In this document: in pieces, positions 45,171-55,040 of the stretch
Position numbering within the stretch: position 1 is the stretch's first letter
How the letters are laid out: the number at the start of each line of letters is the position of its first letter
NCBI GenBank assembly: GCA_902583445.1
Contig: CACHVZ010000004.1
Coordinates: 1-64,000 of the forward strand
Direction: 5' to 3'
Origin: an uncultured Bacteroidota bacterium
Lineage (GTDB): Bacteria > Bacteroidota > Bacteroidia > Flavobacteriales > Flavobacteriaceae
DNA length: 64,000 bases
Notes under the pieces: generated by a model
What the model was told of the DNA's origin: nothing
The model's input: only the letters and a program-made list of their open reading frames with translations
Databases searched by the model: none
Position numbers and translations under genes: made by a program

Positions 45171-45614
45171 TTAATAAACACCAAATTGATTAAGATGAAA
45201 TGCTGTATGACCTCTGACTACTTCTTTCAATGTCCTATTATCAACCTTACCATGTAATGTATTAATTAAATATTTTTCATTGTAATTATTAACCTTTTTT
45301 AAGCTTTCAATAAGTTTTTTTTGTTCATCTTCAAAAATTAGATTACTTGATCGCTCTGCATCAAAAAACTTTAATGCTCGAGTATTTTTTGGATATTTTT
45401 CATAGTTCCACCTCAAAATATATTTGAGAAAAAAGAAATGCAAAGAACCAAAAATATATGTCTTGTAGTTTGGTGAATATTTTTTTTCGTTAAGATAGAA
45501 AATCACAAATTTATTACAATGCCATAACATTTGCGAAGCATTCATAATTCCCCATTTCGGCTTAGAATTTTTTTTTAGCCTATTTATTGCCTTTATTAAT
45601 TTATCTATTCGCAT
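45171..45614 (-). CDS. DUF1569 protein, copy 1 (DinB-like fold)
   Basis: A 147-residue protein of the DUF1569 family. It has PKWGIMNASQMLWHCNKFV, then HGKVDNRTLKEVVRGHTAFHLNQFGVY; the His residues are placed as in DinB-like four-helix metal proteins. Function is unknown. The N-terminal half is basic and aromatic (FGSLHFFFLKYILRW). A paralog lies 0.5 kb away beyond mscL; both share PKWG-MN-S-ML-HC and the H-x-x-H-L-x-QFGVY end. Confidence 0.8.
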   Translation of the reverse strand: MRIDKLIKAINRLKKNSKPKWGIMNASQMLWHCNKFVIFYLNEKKYSPNYKTYIFGSLHFFFLKYILRWNYEKYPKNTRALKFFDAERSSNLIFEDEQKKLIESLKKVNNYNEKYLINTLHGKVDNRTLKEVVRGHTAFHLNQFGVY

Positions 45615-45698
45615 TAGTATTAAAAATTAATCTTTAAATAATACCGTGTTAAAAAAATCCTTTGATTTTTAAATTTATTAAATTAACTAAAAAAAAAT

Positions 45699-46142
45699 AT
45701 GAAACTACTCAATGAATTTAAAGAATTTGCTGTCAAAGGAAATATGATGGAAATGGCTATCGGTATTATCATAGGAGCCTCATTTAACTCTGTTATAGAT
45801 GTACTAGTTAAACAAATGCTTCTCCCTCCCCTTTCTTTGCTTTCTAACGGCCTAAATATAGATTCAAAAAAAATTATTCTAAGGGAAGCAGATATAAGCT
45901 CTTCTGGAAAAATTATAAGTGATGAAGTTGCAATAAATTATGGGTTTTTTATAGAGACATTTTTAGACTTCATGATAGTTGCATTTACAATATTTATGGT
46001 AATAAAGTTTTTAAATAGATTACAATTACAAGCTGAGGATACTACAAATAATAAGGTGTCAACTCCAAAAAATATTAAACTTCTAACAGAAATAAACGAA
46101 TCATTAAAGGATTTAAATAAAAATCTAACAAGTAAAAACTAG
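45699..46142 (+). CDS. mscL: Large-conductance mechanosensitive channel
   Basis: MscL opens at high membrane tension and releases solutes on osmotic downshock. It starts LLNEFKEFAVKGNMMEMAIGIIIGASFNSVIDVLV (TM1, pore-lining), has a periplasmic loop, TM2 (FFIETFLDFMIVAFTIFMVI) and a C-terminal helix bundle (LLTEINESLKDLNK). 147 residues, normal length. It sits alone on the plus strand between two minus-strand DUF1569 paralogs, overlapping one by 4 bases. Confidence 0.96.
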   Translation: MKLLNEFKEFAVKGNMMEMAIGIIIGASFNSVIDVLVKQMLLPPLSLLSNGLNIDSKKIILREADISSSGKIISDEVAINYGFFIETFLDFMIVAFTIFMVIKFLNRLQLQAEDTTNNKVSTPKNIKLLTEINESLKDLNKNLTSKN

Positions 46143-46594
46143 CTGTCATATACTCCGAACTGATATAAATGATATAAAGTGTGAAAGTAAACTACTTTTT
46201 TAAATGCTTTATTTGGAACTACTCCATGAAAGTTGTTGTAAATATATTTTTTTTCAACAGACTCAACCTCTTTTAATGCATTTAGTAGCTTTATTTTTTC
46301 ATCTTCAAAATCTAAATCTTTGTGTTTGTATGTATTAAAAAAATTAAGTGTTGGCAGGTTTTTAATATAGTTTTTAACATTATATCTAACTATATATTTT
46401 AGGTAAAGTCTATGAAATACTCCAAAAAATAACCCAACAAAAGAATATAGTAAATTGGACTTAGTTTTATTAAGATACATATCTACAAATCTTCTGCAGT
46501 GCTTGAGCATCATTGAAGAGTTCATTCTACCCCATTTAGGAGTAGTTTTTTCTTTTAATTCTTCTATTGAAGAGTACAGTTTTTGATATTCCAT
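46139..46594 (-). CDS. DUF1569 protein, copy 2 (DinB-like fold)
   Basis: A 151-residue paralog of the gene at 45171. It shares PKWGRMNSSMMLKHCRRFVD, a basic aromatic stretch (FFGVFHRLYLKYIVRYN) and HGVVPNKAFKKVVYFHTLYHLYQFGVYDS. The conserved His are in the same places. Its ATG end overlaps the E1 gene stop by one base, so it is probably read from the E1/ung transcript. Function unknown. Confidence 0.8.
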   Translation of the reverse strand: MEYQKLYSSIEELKEKTTPKWGRMNSSMMLKHCRRFVDMYLNKTKSNLLYSFVGLFFGVFHRLYLKYIVRYNVKNYIKNLPTLNFFNTYKHKDLDFEDEKIKLLNALKEVESVEKKYIYNNFHGVVPNKAFKKVVYFHTLYHLYQFGVYDS

Positions 46595-48573
46595 TAGTAT
46601 TCAAGGAGTTTTTCTAATTTTTCTTTTAATCTATTATTAGAAAGAAAACCTTTTTCAAGATTATTTGAAAAAGGAACAGGTGTATCTAATGATCCTACTC
46701 TAATAATTGGAGCATCTAAGTATTCAAAAATCTCTTCTGAAATAGTAGCTGAAATTTCTCCTATAAACCCGTTAATTAAAGTATCTTCACTTAAAAGTAA
46801 TACTTTACCTGTTTTCTTTATTGAGTTAAAAACCAGTTCTTTATCCCATGGTACAAGAGTATTTAAGTCAATGATTTCAATTGAATCATTTTTAAACGAT
46901 TTTATTATTTCTAAAGCCCAATGAACACCTAATCCGTATGTAATTATTGTTGCATCAGAACCGATTGATCTAATCTTTGCTTTTCCAAGCTCAATAGTAT
47001 AGTAATTCTCTGGAATCTCTTCAGAAACAGTTCTGTATATATATTTATGCTCAAAATACATCACTGGGTTAGGATCTTCAATTGAAGCATTTAATAACCC
47101 CTTGGCTTCATATGAATGAGATGGATAAACAACCTTTAAACCAGGCACTTTAGTAAACCATACTTCATTTGATTGAGAATGAAAAGGACCAGCCCCTACT
47201 CCACCACCACATGGCATTCTTACTACTATATCTGAGTTTTGAGACCATCTATAATTTGATTTGGCTATTAAGTTAACAATCGCTGTAAACCCAGAGCTTA
47301 TAAAGTCTGCAAACTGCATTTCAACAATCGATTTATAACCTCCTACAGATAGGCCATATGCTGTGGATAGAATAGCTGACTCGCAAAGTGGTGTATTGAA
47401 AACTCTTTCTTTACCATATTTTTCAATTAAACCTTCAGTTACCTTGAATACACCTCCATATTCTGCTATATCTTGCCCCATAATCACCAGGTTATCAAAT
47501 TTTGACATAGATTCGTCAATTCCCTTCTTAATTGCGTCTACGAACCTAACTTCTCCATTAATCGAATTATCTGAATGATTATTAGCAGGGGTAAAATCTT
47601 TATATACATCATTAACTTCTAGATTTTCATCAAACTGAGTTTCATTATAAGATTTTGCCATATCCCAGTTAGAGTCAATCTCTTTCTCAAGATCATTTTT
47701 AATCACTTTAAGAGTCTTACTATTTAGATGCTTGGATTTTATCAAGAATTCCTCAAAATGCTTTATAGGGTCCTTTTTAGCCCACTCTTCTATTATCTCA
47801 GGATCTATATATGTTTGACCACTAGCTTCTTCATGACCTTTCATTCTGAATGTTTTAAACTCAATAAGAACAGGCTTATTGTCAGATCTCATTTTTTCTG
47901 ATACTTCTTTCAAACAATTATAAACATCAACAACATTGTTTCCATCAATTACATATGAATCCATATTGTAACCAGATGCTCTGTCAGCAAGATTTTCAAT
48001 TGCGTACTGCTCGTTTACTGGTGTGGATAATCCATACCCATTATTTTCTATGCAAAATATTACCGGAAGATTCCAGGTTGATGCTAGATTTAATGATTCG
48101 TGAAAATCTCCTTGACTTGTTCCTCCATCTCCAGTAAACACAGTACATAATTTATTATTACCTTTTAATTTATTTGAAAGAGCAATACCACAAGAAACAC
48201 CCATCTGAGGTCCTAAATGGGATATCATTCCAACTATATGATGTTCATTAGATCCAAAATGAAAACTTCTATCTCTTCCTCTTGTAAAACCCTCTTGTTT
48301 GCCTTGCCACTGTGCAAATAATCTATCTAAAGGAATTTCTCTAGATGTAAAAACAGATAAATTTCTGTGCATAGGAAGTATATATTCATCACTATCTAAG
48401 GCAATAGTTACACCAGTAGAAATAGCTTCTTGACCAATTCCACTAAACCATTTTGATACCTTTCCTTGTCTAAGAAGAATGATCATTTTCTCTTCAATCA
48501 TTCTTGATTTGAGCATATTTTTGAAAAGATTCAGTAAAACTTTTTTATCAATATTTTTTACATCAAATTTCAT
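46594..48573 (-). CDS. 2-oxo acid dehydrogenase E1, alpha-beta fusion
   Basis: A 659-residue thiamine diphosphate enzyme in which the E1 alpha part (residues 1-320) and E1 beta part (about 345-659) are one chain. Alpha shows RQGKVSKWFSGIGQEAIS, the ThDP motif TGDGGTSQGDFHESLNLAS ... ENNGYGLSTP; beta shows EVRFVDAIKKGIDESM, CESAILSTAYGLSVGG and VMYFEHKYIY. Likely substrate is a branched-chain 2-oxo acid or pyruvate. I chose ATG 48573 (MKFDVKN), which overlaps ung by 4 bases. E2 and E3 are not in the window. Confidence 0.9.
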   Translation of the reverse strand: MKFDVKNIDKKVLLNLFKNMLKSRMIEEKMIILLRQGKVSKWFSGIGQEAISTGVTIALDSDEYILPMHRNLSVFTSREIPLDRLFAQWQGKQEGFTRGRDRSFHFGSNEHHIVGMISHLGPQMGVSCGIALSNKLKGNNKLCTVFTGDGGTSQGDFHESLNLASTWNLPVIFCIENNGYGLSTPVNEQYAIENLADRASGYNMDSYVIDGNNVVDVYNCLKEVSEKMRSDNKPVLIEFKTFRMKGHEEASGQTYIDPEIIEEWAKKDPIKHFEEFLIKSKHLNSKTLKVIKNDLEKEIDSNWDMAKSYNETQFDENLEVNDVYKDFTPANNHSDNSINGEVRFVDAIKKGIDESMSKFDNLVIMGQDIAEYGGVFKVTEGLIEKYGKERVFNTPLCESAILSTAYGLSVGGYKSIVEMQFADFISSGFTAIVNLIAKSNYRWSQNSDIVVRMPCGGGVGAGPFHSQSNEVWFTKVPGLKVVYPSHSYEAKGLLNASIEDPNPVMYFEHKYIYRTVSEEIPENYYTIELGKAKIRSIGSDATIITYGLGVHWALEIIKSFKNDSIEIIDLNTLVPWDKELVFNSIKKTGKVLLLSEDTLINGFIGEISATISEEIFEYLDAPIIRVGSLDTPVPFSNNLEKGFLSNNRLKEKLEKLLEY

Positions 48574-49244
48574 AAAGACCAATCAATCTCTTTTTTTCCA
48601 ATTTTTTTTAGATGTTCATTGCATAGACTAAAATGCTTATTACCAAACCATAGCCCTCTATTGGCACTTAGAGGAGAAGGATGGCCTGATTCAAGGATTT
48701 TATGCTTTTTATTATCAATTAGTTTCTTTTTTTGTTTTGCAAAAGAACCCCATAATAAAAATACAGTATTATTTGTTTCCTCAGATATTATTTCAATAAC
48801 TCTATCTGTGAATGATTCCCATCCTTTATTTTGGTGACTTCCTGCTAATCCTTGCTTTACTGTTAATGTAGTATTTAAAAGCATCACACCTTGTTTAGAC
48901 CACATACTTAGATCTCCATTTCTATCATTAAACTTAATACCTAAATCAGATTCTATCTCTTTAAAAATATTTATTAATGATGGAGGATGAACAATTCCTT
49001 TGTTAACAGAGAAACATAATCCATTTGCCTGATTTGGACCATGATAAGGATCTTGACCAATTATTACAACTTTCAATTCATTGATTGGACAATTATCAAA
49101 AGCTGAAAATATTTCAGGTCCCTTAGGGTAACAAATAGAGGATGAATATTCCCTTTTTATAAATGAAATAAGTTCTTTAAAATAATTTTTATTGAATTCT
49201 GAATTTAGAAGCTGTTTCCAAGAATCTTCAATTTTTATTGACAT
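48570..49244 (-). CDS. ung: Uracil-DNA glycosylase
   Basis: Family 1 UDG, which removes uracil from DNA. Motif A is VVIIGQDPYHGPNQANGLCFSV with the catalytic Asp, and the His-containing motif is SGHPSPLSANRGLWFGN; VFLLWGSFAKQKKKLI is also conserved. 224 residues, full length. It overlaps the symporter gene upstream by 17 bases and the E1 gene downstream by 4 bases. It adds to the repair genes of this window (nth, two uvrA). Confidence 0.97.
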   Translation of the reverse strand: MSIKIEDSWKQLLNSEFNKNYFKELISFIKREYSSSICYPKGPEIFSAFDNCPINELKVVIIGQDPYHGPNQANGLCFSVNKGIVHPPSLINIFKEIESDLGIKFNDRNGDLSMWSKQGVMLLNTTLTVKQGLAGSHQNKGWESFTDRVIEIISEETNNTVFLLWGSFAKQKKKLIDNKKHKILESGHPSPLSANRGLWFGNKHFSLCNEHLKKIGKKEIDWSL

Positions 49245-50505
49245 CTTTAGGATCCTTTAATTTTCCAACAGATTTTGCAACAATCATTGAAACTGCAGCA
49301 TCTCCTGTAACATTAACTATAGTCCTACACATATCTAGGGGCCTATCTACAGCAATTATTAAAGCTAGTCCAGCTTCTGGTATACCTGCTTGACCAAGAA
49401 CAATTACAAGCATTACAATTCCAGCACTAGGAACAGCTGCAGCTCCAATTGAAGCAAGAGTAGCAGTAACTATAATTCCTAATTGAGCACCAAGGCTGAG
49501 ATCTAAACCAAATGCTTGAGCTATAAATACAGCAGCAACTGCTTGGTAAACACTAGTTCCATCCATGTTAACTGTTGCTCCAATGGGGAGAACAAAACTT
49601 GATATTTCTTTATCTACACCTAAGTTCTTTTCAGCACAGTCCATTGTGACAGGAAGTGTAGCAGCACTTGAACTTGTTGAGAAACCTAGTAATTGAGCAG
49701 CAGAGATACCCTTCATGAATGTCGAAGGGTTTGTATTAGTTATAAGTTTAACAATAATATTGTAAACTACAATCATTAGAATTAAACCAATTATAAGAGT
49801 TACAGAATACATTCCTAGCGCAATAAATAAGTCTAAGCTAGGAGATTCTACAACTAATGTTGCTAGAAGAGCGAATACACCATATGGAGCAGACTCCATT
49901 ATTAAGTCAATTAATTTAAGTATTATAGAATTTAGACCATCAAAAAAATCTTTTACAGGTTTAGCGAGTTTTGGATCAACCAATATTATTCCAATTCCAA
50001 AGAATATTGCAAAGAAAATAACCTGAAGCATATTTCTATTATTTGTAGCTGCATCAAAGATATTTGCTGGAACAATGTCAACTAATGGCTGCAGAGGACC
50101 GCTTTCTGCTTGCTGCTGAGCTTGTTGCTGCTTCTCAATTACACCCTGTTCATACTCTTGAACAAGATCAATTCTTGTTTCTTCTGTAATAGTACTTCCA
50201 GGCTCAACAACATTTACAAGGATTAGCCCAATAACAACAGCTGTAACAGTTGTACAGATATAAATCCCAAGTGTCCTAGTTCCAATAGTAGATAGTTTAG
50301 AAATGTCTTTTAGATCAGAAATACCCTTTACTAAAGAAGCTAAAATTAATGGCATAGCTATTAGTTTAAGTAGATTGATAAATATTGTACCAAATGGTTT
50401 TACCCAATCTTTTATTAGGTCAGATCCAAATGATGTTTGAGACATTATAAGTCCAAAAACAACACCTAAAACCATTCCAATAATTATTTTCCAGTGTAGT
50501 TTCAT
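49228..50505 (-). CDS. Dicarboxylate/glutamate:cation symporter (DAACS)
   Basis: A 425-residue inner-membrane transporter with eight membrane helices and two re-entrant hairpins. Marks are LLKLIAMPLILASLVKGISDL, the serine-rich hairpin GFSTSSSAATLPVTM, the cation/substrate motif IGATVNMDGTSVYQ, and VPSAGIVMLVIVL. It takes up glutamate, aspartate or C4-dicarboxylates with Na+ or H+. A Gln-rich insert (EKQQQAQQQAE, about residue 130) lies in a loop. The exact substrate cannot be read. Confidence 0.92.
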   Translation of the reverse strand: MKLHWKIIIGMVLGVVFGLIMSQTSFGSDLIKDWVKPFGTIFINLLKLIAMPLILASLVKGISDLKDISKLSTIGTRTLGIYICTTVTAVVIGLILVNVVEPGSTITEETRIDLVQEYEQGVIEKQQQAQQQAESGPLQPLVDIVPANIFDAATNNRNMLQVIFFAIFFGIGIILVDPKLAKPVKDFFDGLNSIILKLIDLIMESAPYGVFALLATLVVESPSLDLFIALGMYSVTLIIGLILMIVVYNIIVKLITNTNPSTFMKGISAAQLLGFSTSSSAATLPVTMDCAEKNLGVDKEISSFVLPIGATVNMDGTSVYQAVAAVFIAQAFGLDLSLGAQLGIIVTATLASIGAAAVPSAGIVMLVIVLGQAGIPEAGLALIIAVDRPLDMCRTIVNVTGDAAVSMIVAKSVGKLKDPKDVNKN

Positions 50506-50507
50506 AA

Positions 50508-51572
50508 CTAAATTTTAGAAAGTTTGTTTAGTAAAAAATAGTCTGCAAGAACTAATGCAGCCATTGCTTCAACAATTGGCACTGCTCTTGGCACTACACA
50601 TGGGTCATGCCTACCTTTACCTTGTACTTTTACTTTATTACCCTCACTATCGATAGAATTTTGATCTCTCATTATTGTAGAAACAGGCTTAAATGCAATA
50701 TTAAAATATATATCCATACCATTTGATATACCACCTTGCACACCACCTGAATAGTTAGTCTTTGTTGATCCATCTTCATTAAATGAATCATTATGTTCAG
50801 ATCCATTCATTTCAGAACCTTTAAAGCCACTTCCAAATTCAAATCCTTTAACAGCATTTATTGAGAGCATAGCTTTTCCAAGTTCAGCATGAAGTTTGTT
50901 GAAAACTGGTTCTCCTAGACCAACTGGAGCTCCACTTATAATGCATGAAATAATGCCACCGACTGTATCTCCATTTTTTTTTGTTTGTTTAATTAAGTCT
51001 TCCATCTCTTTAGACTTATCAAAATCTGGACATCTTACAATTGATTTTTCAATATTTTCAAAATCAACATTTGAATTTTCATATTCGTATTTAACTTTTC
51101 CAACTGATGAAACAAAGGCGTTTATCTTAATATCTTTTAAAAGAAGCTTAGCTATAGCACCAGCGACAACCCTTACAACAGTTTCTCTAGCTGAACTTCT
51201 ACCACCACCTCTATAATCTCTAAAACCATATTTCTTATCATACACAAAATCTGCATGTGATGGTCTGTAGCTGTCTTTTATATGTGAGTAATCTTTTGAT
51301 TTTTGATCTTGATTAACAATTATGAATCCAATGGGAGTTCCAGTTGATTTACCTTCAAAGATTCCAGATAAAAACTCAACAGAATCATCTTCTTTTCTTT
51401 GAGTAACTATTTCGGATTGCCCAGGTCTTCTTCTATTTAACTCTGAATTAATAAAATCTAGATCAATATTTACACCTGCAGGACACCCGTCTATGACTCC
51501 ACCTAGAGCTTTTCCATGGGACTCACCAAAGGATGAAATTTTAAAGATAATACCGAATGAATTTCCTGCCAT
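50508..51572 (-). CDS. aroC: Chorismate synthase
   Basis: AroC makes chorismate from EPSP, the last shikimate step, needing reduced FMN. Signatures: [19 protein letters not shown], the middle [31 protein letters not shown] split over residues 100-135, and the end [20 protein letters not shown]. 354 residues, full length. It is 2 bases upstream of the symporter gene on the same strand. aroB lies 16 kb away in this window. Confidence 0.97.
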   Translation of the reverse strand: MAGNSFGIIFKISSFGESHGKALGGVIDGCPAGVNIDLDFINSELNRRRPGQSEIVTQRKEDDSVEFLSGIFEGKSTGTPIGFIIVNQDQKSKDYSHIKDSYRPSHADFVYDKKYGFRDYRGGGRSSARETVVRVVAGAIAKLLLKDIKINAFVSSVGKVKYEYENSNVDFENIEKSIVRCPDFDKSKEMEDLIKQTKKNGDTVGGIISCIISGAPVGLGEPVFNKLHAELGKAMLSINAVKGFEFGSGFKGSEMNGSEHNDSFNEDGSTKTNYSGGVQGGISNGMDIYFNIAFKPVSTIMRDQNSIDSEGNKVKVQGKGRHDPCVVPRAVPIVEAMAALVLADYFLLNKLSKI

Positions 51573-51601
51573 AGCTTGAATTATAAAGATAGTACCTTAA
51601 A

Positions 51602-52990
51602 TTAAAATACTCTACCGGGATTTAATATATTTTTTGGATCAATAGATTTTTTAATAAGCCTCATTAGTTCAATTTCATCTTTACTCCTGCTCTTTATCAA
51701 GTATTTCTTTTTATCAAGCCCAATACCATGTTCTGCAGAGATTGAACCTTTAACTAGCTCTGTGTTACTATAGATTATTTCGTTAATCTTAGATTTTAAA
51801 TCATCATCATTTGAATCCTTTCCAATTATAAAATGTATGTTACCATCTGCCACATGTCCAAAAGGAAATATTGTTTCTACACCTTGACAATTTCTAAGCT
51901 CTATAATAGTTTTATCAATCACTTCTCCAATTAGTGCCACAGGTATGCTGATATCAAATTGCTGATCAAATTTTTTTTCTTCTGCTAAAACAGCGACATC
52001 CTCTCTAATTCCCCAAATATTTAATTGCTCTTTTTCATCCTTACCCAATACTGCATCATCCACAAGCCCTTTCTCAAGCGACTCCATAATAGTTTTTTCA
52101 AAAGTATCGTAGTCATTTTCAATATCACCACCCATATACTCAATAAAAACATAGTATTTATAGTTATCAGGAAGATATTTATTATACATGGTTTTGTCAC
52201 TTACCATTTGCTTGTAGGTATCATTCCATAGAAGCTCAAAAGCTGTAAGGTTTTTTAAAGTTTTATCTTCCATAAACTTTAATAAGTCTAAAACCTTCTG
52301 GTAATCATTAGCAACAGCAAGAGCAGTATATCTAGTTTTAGGATGCTGGTATAATCTAAGAACAACTTTTGTCACTATTCCTAGAGTTCCTTCAGATCCA
52401 ATAAAAAGCTGTTTTAAATCATAACCTGAATTGTCTTTCATTAATTTTTTTAATGATGATATTATAGTTCCATCGGGAAGAACTGACTCTAAACCCAGGA
52501 CTAAACTCCTTGTCATACCATATTTAAATACTCTTAATCCTCCAGCATTAGTTGAAACTGCACCTCCTATTTGCGCAGAACCTCTTGCTCCAAAATTTAA
52601 TGGAAGAAGAAGATCTTTTTCTTTAACTGAATTAATAATATCTTCAATGATAACCCCAGACTCACATGTAACAGTTTTACCTTTCTGGTCAATTTCAATT
52701 ATTCTATTCATTTTTTCAAGAGATACAACTACTTGATTTTTAGTAGATTGTGTAGAACCAACAAGGTTTGTTAGCCCTCCATGTATAATTATTTCTTGAT
52801 CATTATCGTTACAAATTTTTAGGATAGCTGATACTTCTTCTGTGTCTTTAGGTAGAAGTAGACAAATTGACTCAAGTGGTATATCTGTTTTCCATATATG
52901 ATAAAATCTTGATTTAAGTTTTTCACCTTTTATAATTGATGATTTATCTAGTATGTTTTCAAAAAGAGAAATTATGTTGATATCAGACAT
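51602..52990 (-). CDS. FAD-linked oxidoreductase, GlcD/D-lactate dehydrogenase type
   Basis: A 462-residue flavoprotein. The FAD-binding PCMH domain has VSAILKICNDNDQEIIIHGG, the loop LVGSTQ and NFGARGSAQIGGAVSTNAGG; the FAD-oxidase C domain ends with FGHVADGNIHFIIG, AEHGIGLDKKKYL and SIDPKNILNPGRVF. The group oxidises 2-hydroxy acids such as glycolate or D-lactate. I chose the ATG at 52990 (MSDINIIS); the frame continues upstream for 60 residues with poor coding character across the divergent gene's promoter. Confidence 0.88.
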   Translation of the reverse strand: MSDINIISLFENILDKSSIIKGEKLKSRFYHIWKTDIPLESICLLLPKDTEEVSAILKICNDNDQEIIIHGGLTNLVGSTQSTKNQVVVSLEKMNRIIEIDQKGKTVTCESGVIIEDIINSVKEKDLLLPLNFGARGSAQIGGAVSTNAGGLRVFKYGMTRSLVLGLESVLPDGTIISSLKKLMKDNSGYDLKQLFIGSEGTLGIVTKVVLRLYQHPKTRYTALAVANDYQKVLDLLKFMEDKTLKNLTAFELLWNDTYKQMVSDKTMYNKYLPDNYKYYVFIEYMGGDIENDYDTFEKTIMESLEKGLVDDAVLGKDEKEQLNIWGIREDVAVLAEEKKFDQQFDISIPVALIGEVIDKTIIELRNCQGVETIFPFGHVADGNIHFIIGKDSNDDDLKSKINEIIYSNTELVKGSISAEHGIGLDKKKYLIKSRSKDEIELMRLIKKSIDPKNILNPGRVF

Positions 52991-53057
52991 TTTCCTTAAC
53001 AAAAAGTTAACTAAATATATTAATTTTAAAAGATTAAATTTGTTCAAATTAAATTTG

Positions 53058-54173
53058 ATGAGATATATTTTTACAACCTTAATTCTTGTTTTTCTTTCTT
53101 CTTGTAATAACGATAATGGGTTTGTTATCAATGGTACTATTGATGTTATTGATGATACTAAAGTATACATTCTTCAAGCTGACCAGAATAATCAACCTTT
53201 TATAAAAGATTCTACTTTGGTCAAATCTAATCAGTTCTCTTTCAAGGGTATATCTGCTACCCCCGAAATTAGTTACATTCAAGTTGAAGGTGTCAATGGA
53301 TATGTTTTAGCAATTCTAGAAAAAGGAGAAATTACTGCTGATATAGATAAAAACAATATTTCTAAATCAACTGTTTTTGGAACAGTTTCCAACGATGATT
53401 TTGTAAAATATAAACTTGAAACAAAATCTTTAGTCGATAATATGAATAGTATTGCCTCGTCTGCTCAAGATGCCGTTATGAATGGGGATGTTGCAACAGC
53501 AAAAGAGTTAGAGAAAGATTATAATAAAAAAGAAAGAGAAGTCCTCTTGTATGAATGGGATTTCATAATTGATAATTTAGATTCATATATGTCTGCACTT
53601 CTTCTTGAGGTTTTTATGGTTGAAAATAGAGTGAACAAGGATAGTATAATTGATGTATATGAGAGTTTTTCAAATAGAATTAAGGTCAGTGGTGTTGGCA
53701 AGAACATAGCTAGTTTATTAAGCCAATATGAAGATCCAATAGAAGTTGGCGAAATAGCACCAGATTTTACTGCTCCCGGCATAGATGGTTCTAATATTAC
53801 CTTGAGCAAAATTACTGAGACCAATACAGTAACTCTACTTGATTTTTGGGCTGCTTGGTGTAGACCGTGCAGAGTTGAAAATCCTAACCTTGTTAGACTA
53901 TATAAAAAGTACAACCAGAATGGATTTGATATCATTGGAGTTTCTCTTGATAGAACAAAAGAACAGTGGGAACAGGCTATAGAAGATGATGAATTACCTT
54001 GGACTCAAGTCTCAAATCTAAGTTTTTGGAATGATCCTGTTGCTAGAAGGTATAGCATAAGAGCGATTCCTCAGTCGTATCTAATTGATAATACCGGAAC
54101 TGTAATTGGTAAAAATTTGAGAGGAAACGATCTCGAAGAAAGAATTAAATTTGCATTATCATTAAATGACTGA
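53058..54173 (+). CDS. TlpA-like thioredoxin-fold lipoprotein
   Basis: A 371-residue lipoprotein starting at ATG 53058: MRYIFTTLILVFLSSCNN gives a signal peptide with Cys16 in a lipobox. Residues about 22-130 resemble DUF4369 (IDVIDDTKVYILQ), and about 235-371 form an AhpC/TSA-thioredoxin domain with IAPDFTAPGIDGSNITLSKI and the active site FWAAWCRPCRVENP (CxxC). These act outside the inner membrane in disulfide reduction or cytochrome maturation. The upstream in-frame extension (from 52953) is rejected because it would bury the signal peptide. Confidence 0.9.
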   Translation: MRYIFTTLILVFLSSCNNDNGFVINGTIDVIDDTKVYILQADQNNQPFIKDSTLVKSNQFSFKGISATPEISYIQVEGVNGYVLAILEKGEITADIDKNNISKSTVFGTVSNDDFVKYKLETKSLVDNMNSIASSAQDAVMNGDVATAKELEKDYNKKEREVLLYEWDFIIDNLDSYMSALLLEVFMVENRVNKDSIIDVYESFSNRIKVSGVGKNIASLLSQYEDPIEVGEIAPDFTAPGIDGSNITLSKITETNTVTLLDFWAAWCRPCRVENPNLVRLYKKYNQNGFDIIGVSLDRTKEQWEQAIEDDELPWTQVSNLSFWNDPVARRYSIRAIPQSYLIDNTGTVIGKNLRGNDLEERIKFALSLND

Positions 54174-54176
54174 TAA

Positions 54177-55040
54177 TTGCAACTCTTAACATATCTATTA
54201 TTTTATCCCTTAATTAAATTTATATCCCTACAACCATTCTGTGTTGTTTACAGGTTATCTAATTTCGTTAATTTCCTTCTTTATAAAGTTTTTAAGTATA
54301 GGCTGAAGACTGTCCGTAAAAACTTAAAACTTGTTTTCCCTGATAAGGATGAAAAAGAGCTTCGTGATATTGAAAAAGGATTCTATAAGCACTTTTCAGA
54401 TATAACAATTGAAAGTATCAAAGCATATGGTATGAGTAAAAATCAAATGAGGGAGAGATATACATACGAAAATATTGATGTGTTAGAAAAAATTCAAAAA
54501 GAAAAAAAGAACATAATTCTTTTATGTGGTCATTACTCAAATTTTGAATGGCTATTATCAATCGGATATAGTACTAAAGGTAATGGATATGGAATTTATA
54601 CTCCCATGACTAATAAATATTTTGATAGATTATTTAAAAAAATTAGAAAAAAACATAAAGCTTTTTTAGTCTCTAGATATAAAATAAATGAGTTTATGTC
54701 TTCTCTTGACAATAATAAGTACTACTTAATTGGATTTGCTGCTGATCAGTCACCACGTAAAGTTGGAAAATCCTATATAAATAAGTTTTTTGGACATAGA
54801 GTCCCAATATTTACAGGAGCTGAAAGATTTGCAAGAGATTATAATCTTTCCGTAGTTTTTGCAGATATAAATAGAGTAAAAAGAGGTTATTATAGAACTA
54901 AATTTATTGAGATATATGATAATAAGGATTCTGAATACAGTATAACAGATCAGTTTATTAAATTACTAGAGGAACAAGTATATAGAGATCCTAATCAATA
55001 TTTTTGGTCACATAATAGATTTAAACATCTAATTAACTAG
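54177..55040 (+). CDS. Lipid A-type lauroyl/myristoyl acyltransferase
   Basis: A 287-residue inner-membrane acyltransferase of the LpxL/HtrB family. It has an N-terminal hydrophobic helix (LLTYLLFYPLIKFISLQ), YRLKTVRKNLKLVFPD, the H-x4-E motif in LLCGHYSNFEW, and FAADQSPRKVGKSY and FTGAERFARDY. It would add a secondary acyl chain to lipid A. The start is TTG at 54177; in-frame stops directly upstream rule out an earlier start, and no ATG is near. It follows the TlpA-like gene by 3 bases. Confidence 0.88.
   Translation: MQLLTYLLFYPLIKFISLQPFCVVYRLSNFVNFLLYKVFKYRLKTVRKNLKLVFPDKDEKELRDIEKGFYKHFSDITIESIKAYGMSKNQMRERYTYENIDVLEKIQKEKKNIILLCGHYSNFEWLLSIGYSTKGNGYGIYTPMTNKYFDRLFKKIRKKHKAFLVSRYKINEFMSSLDNNKYYLIGFAADQSPRKVGKSYINKFFGHRVPIFTGAERFARDYNLSVVFADINRVKRGYYRTKFIEIYDNKDSEYSITDQFIKLLEEQVYRDPNQYFWSHNRFKHLIN

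Noticed and set aside
51602-53170. N-terminal extension of the GlcD-like gene up to 53170
   Set aside because: The extra 60 residues lack family similarity and would overlap the signal peptide of the divergent lipoprotein gene; ATG 52990 gives the normal family start.
52953-54173. N-terminal extension of the TlpA-like gene from 52953
   Set aside because: It would place 35 residues before a clear lipoprotein signal peptide and overlap the divergent gene.
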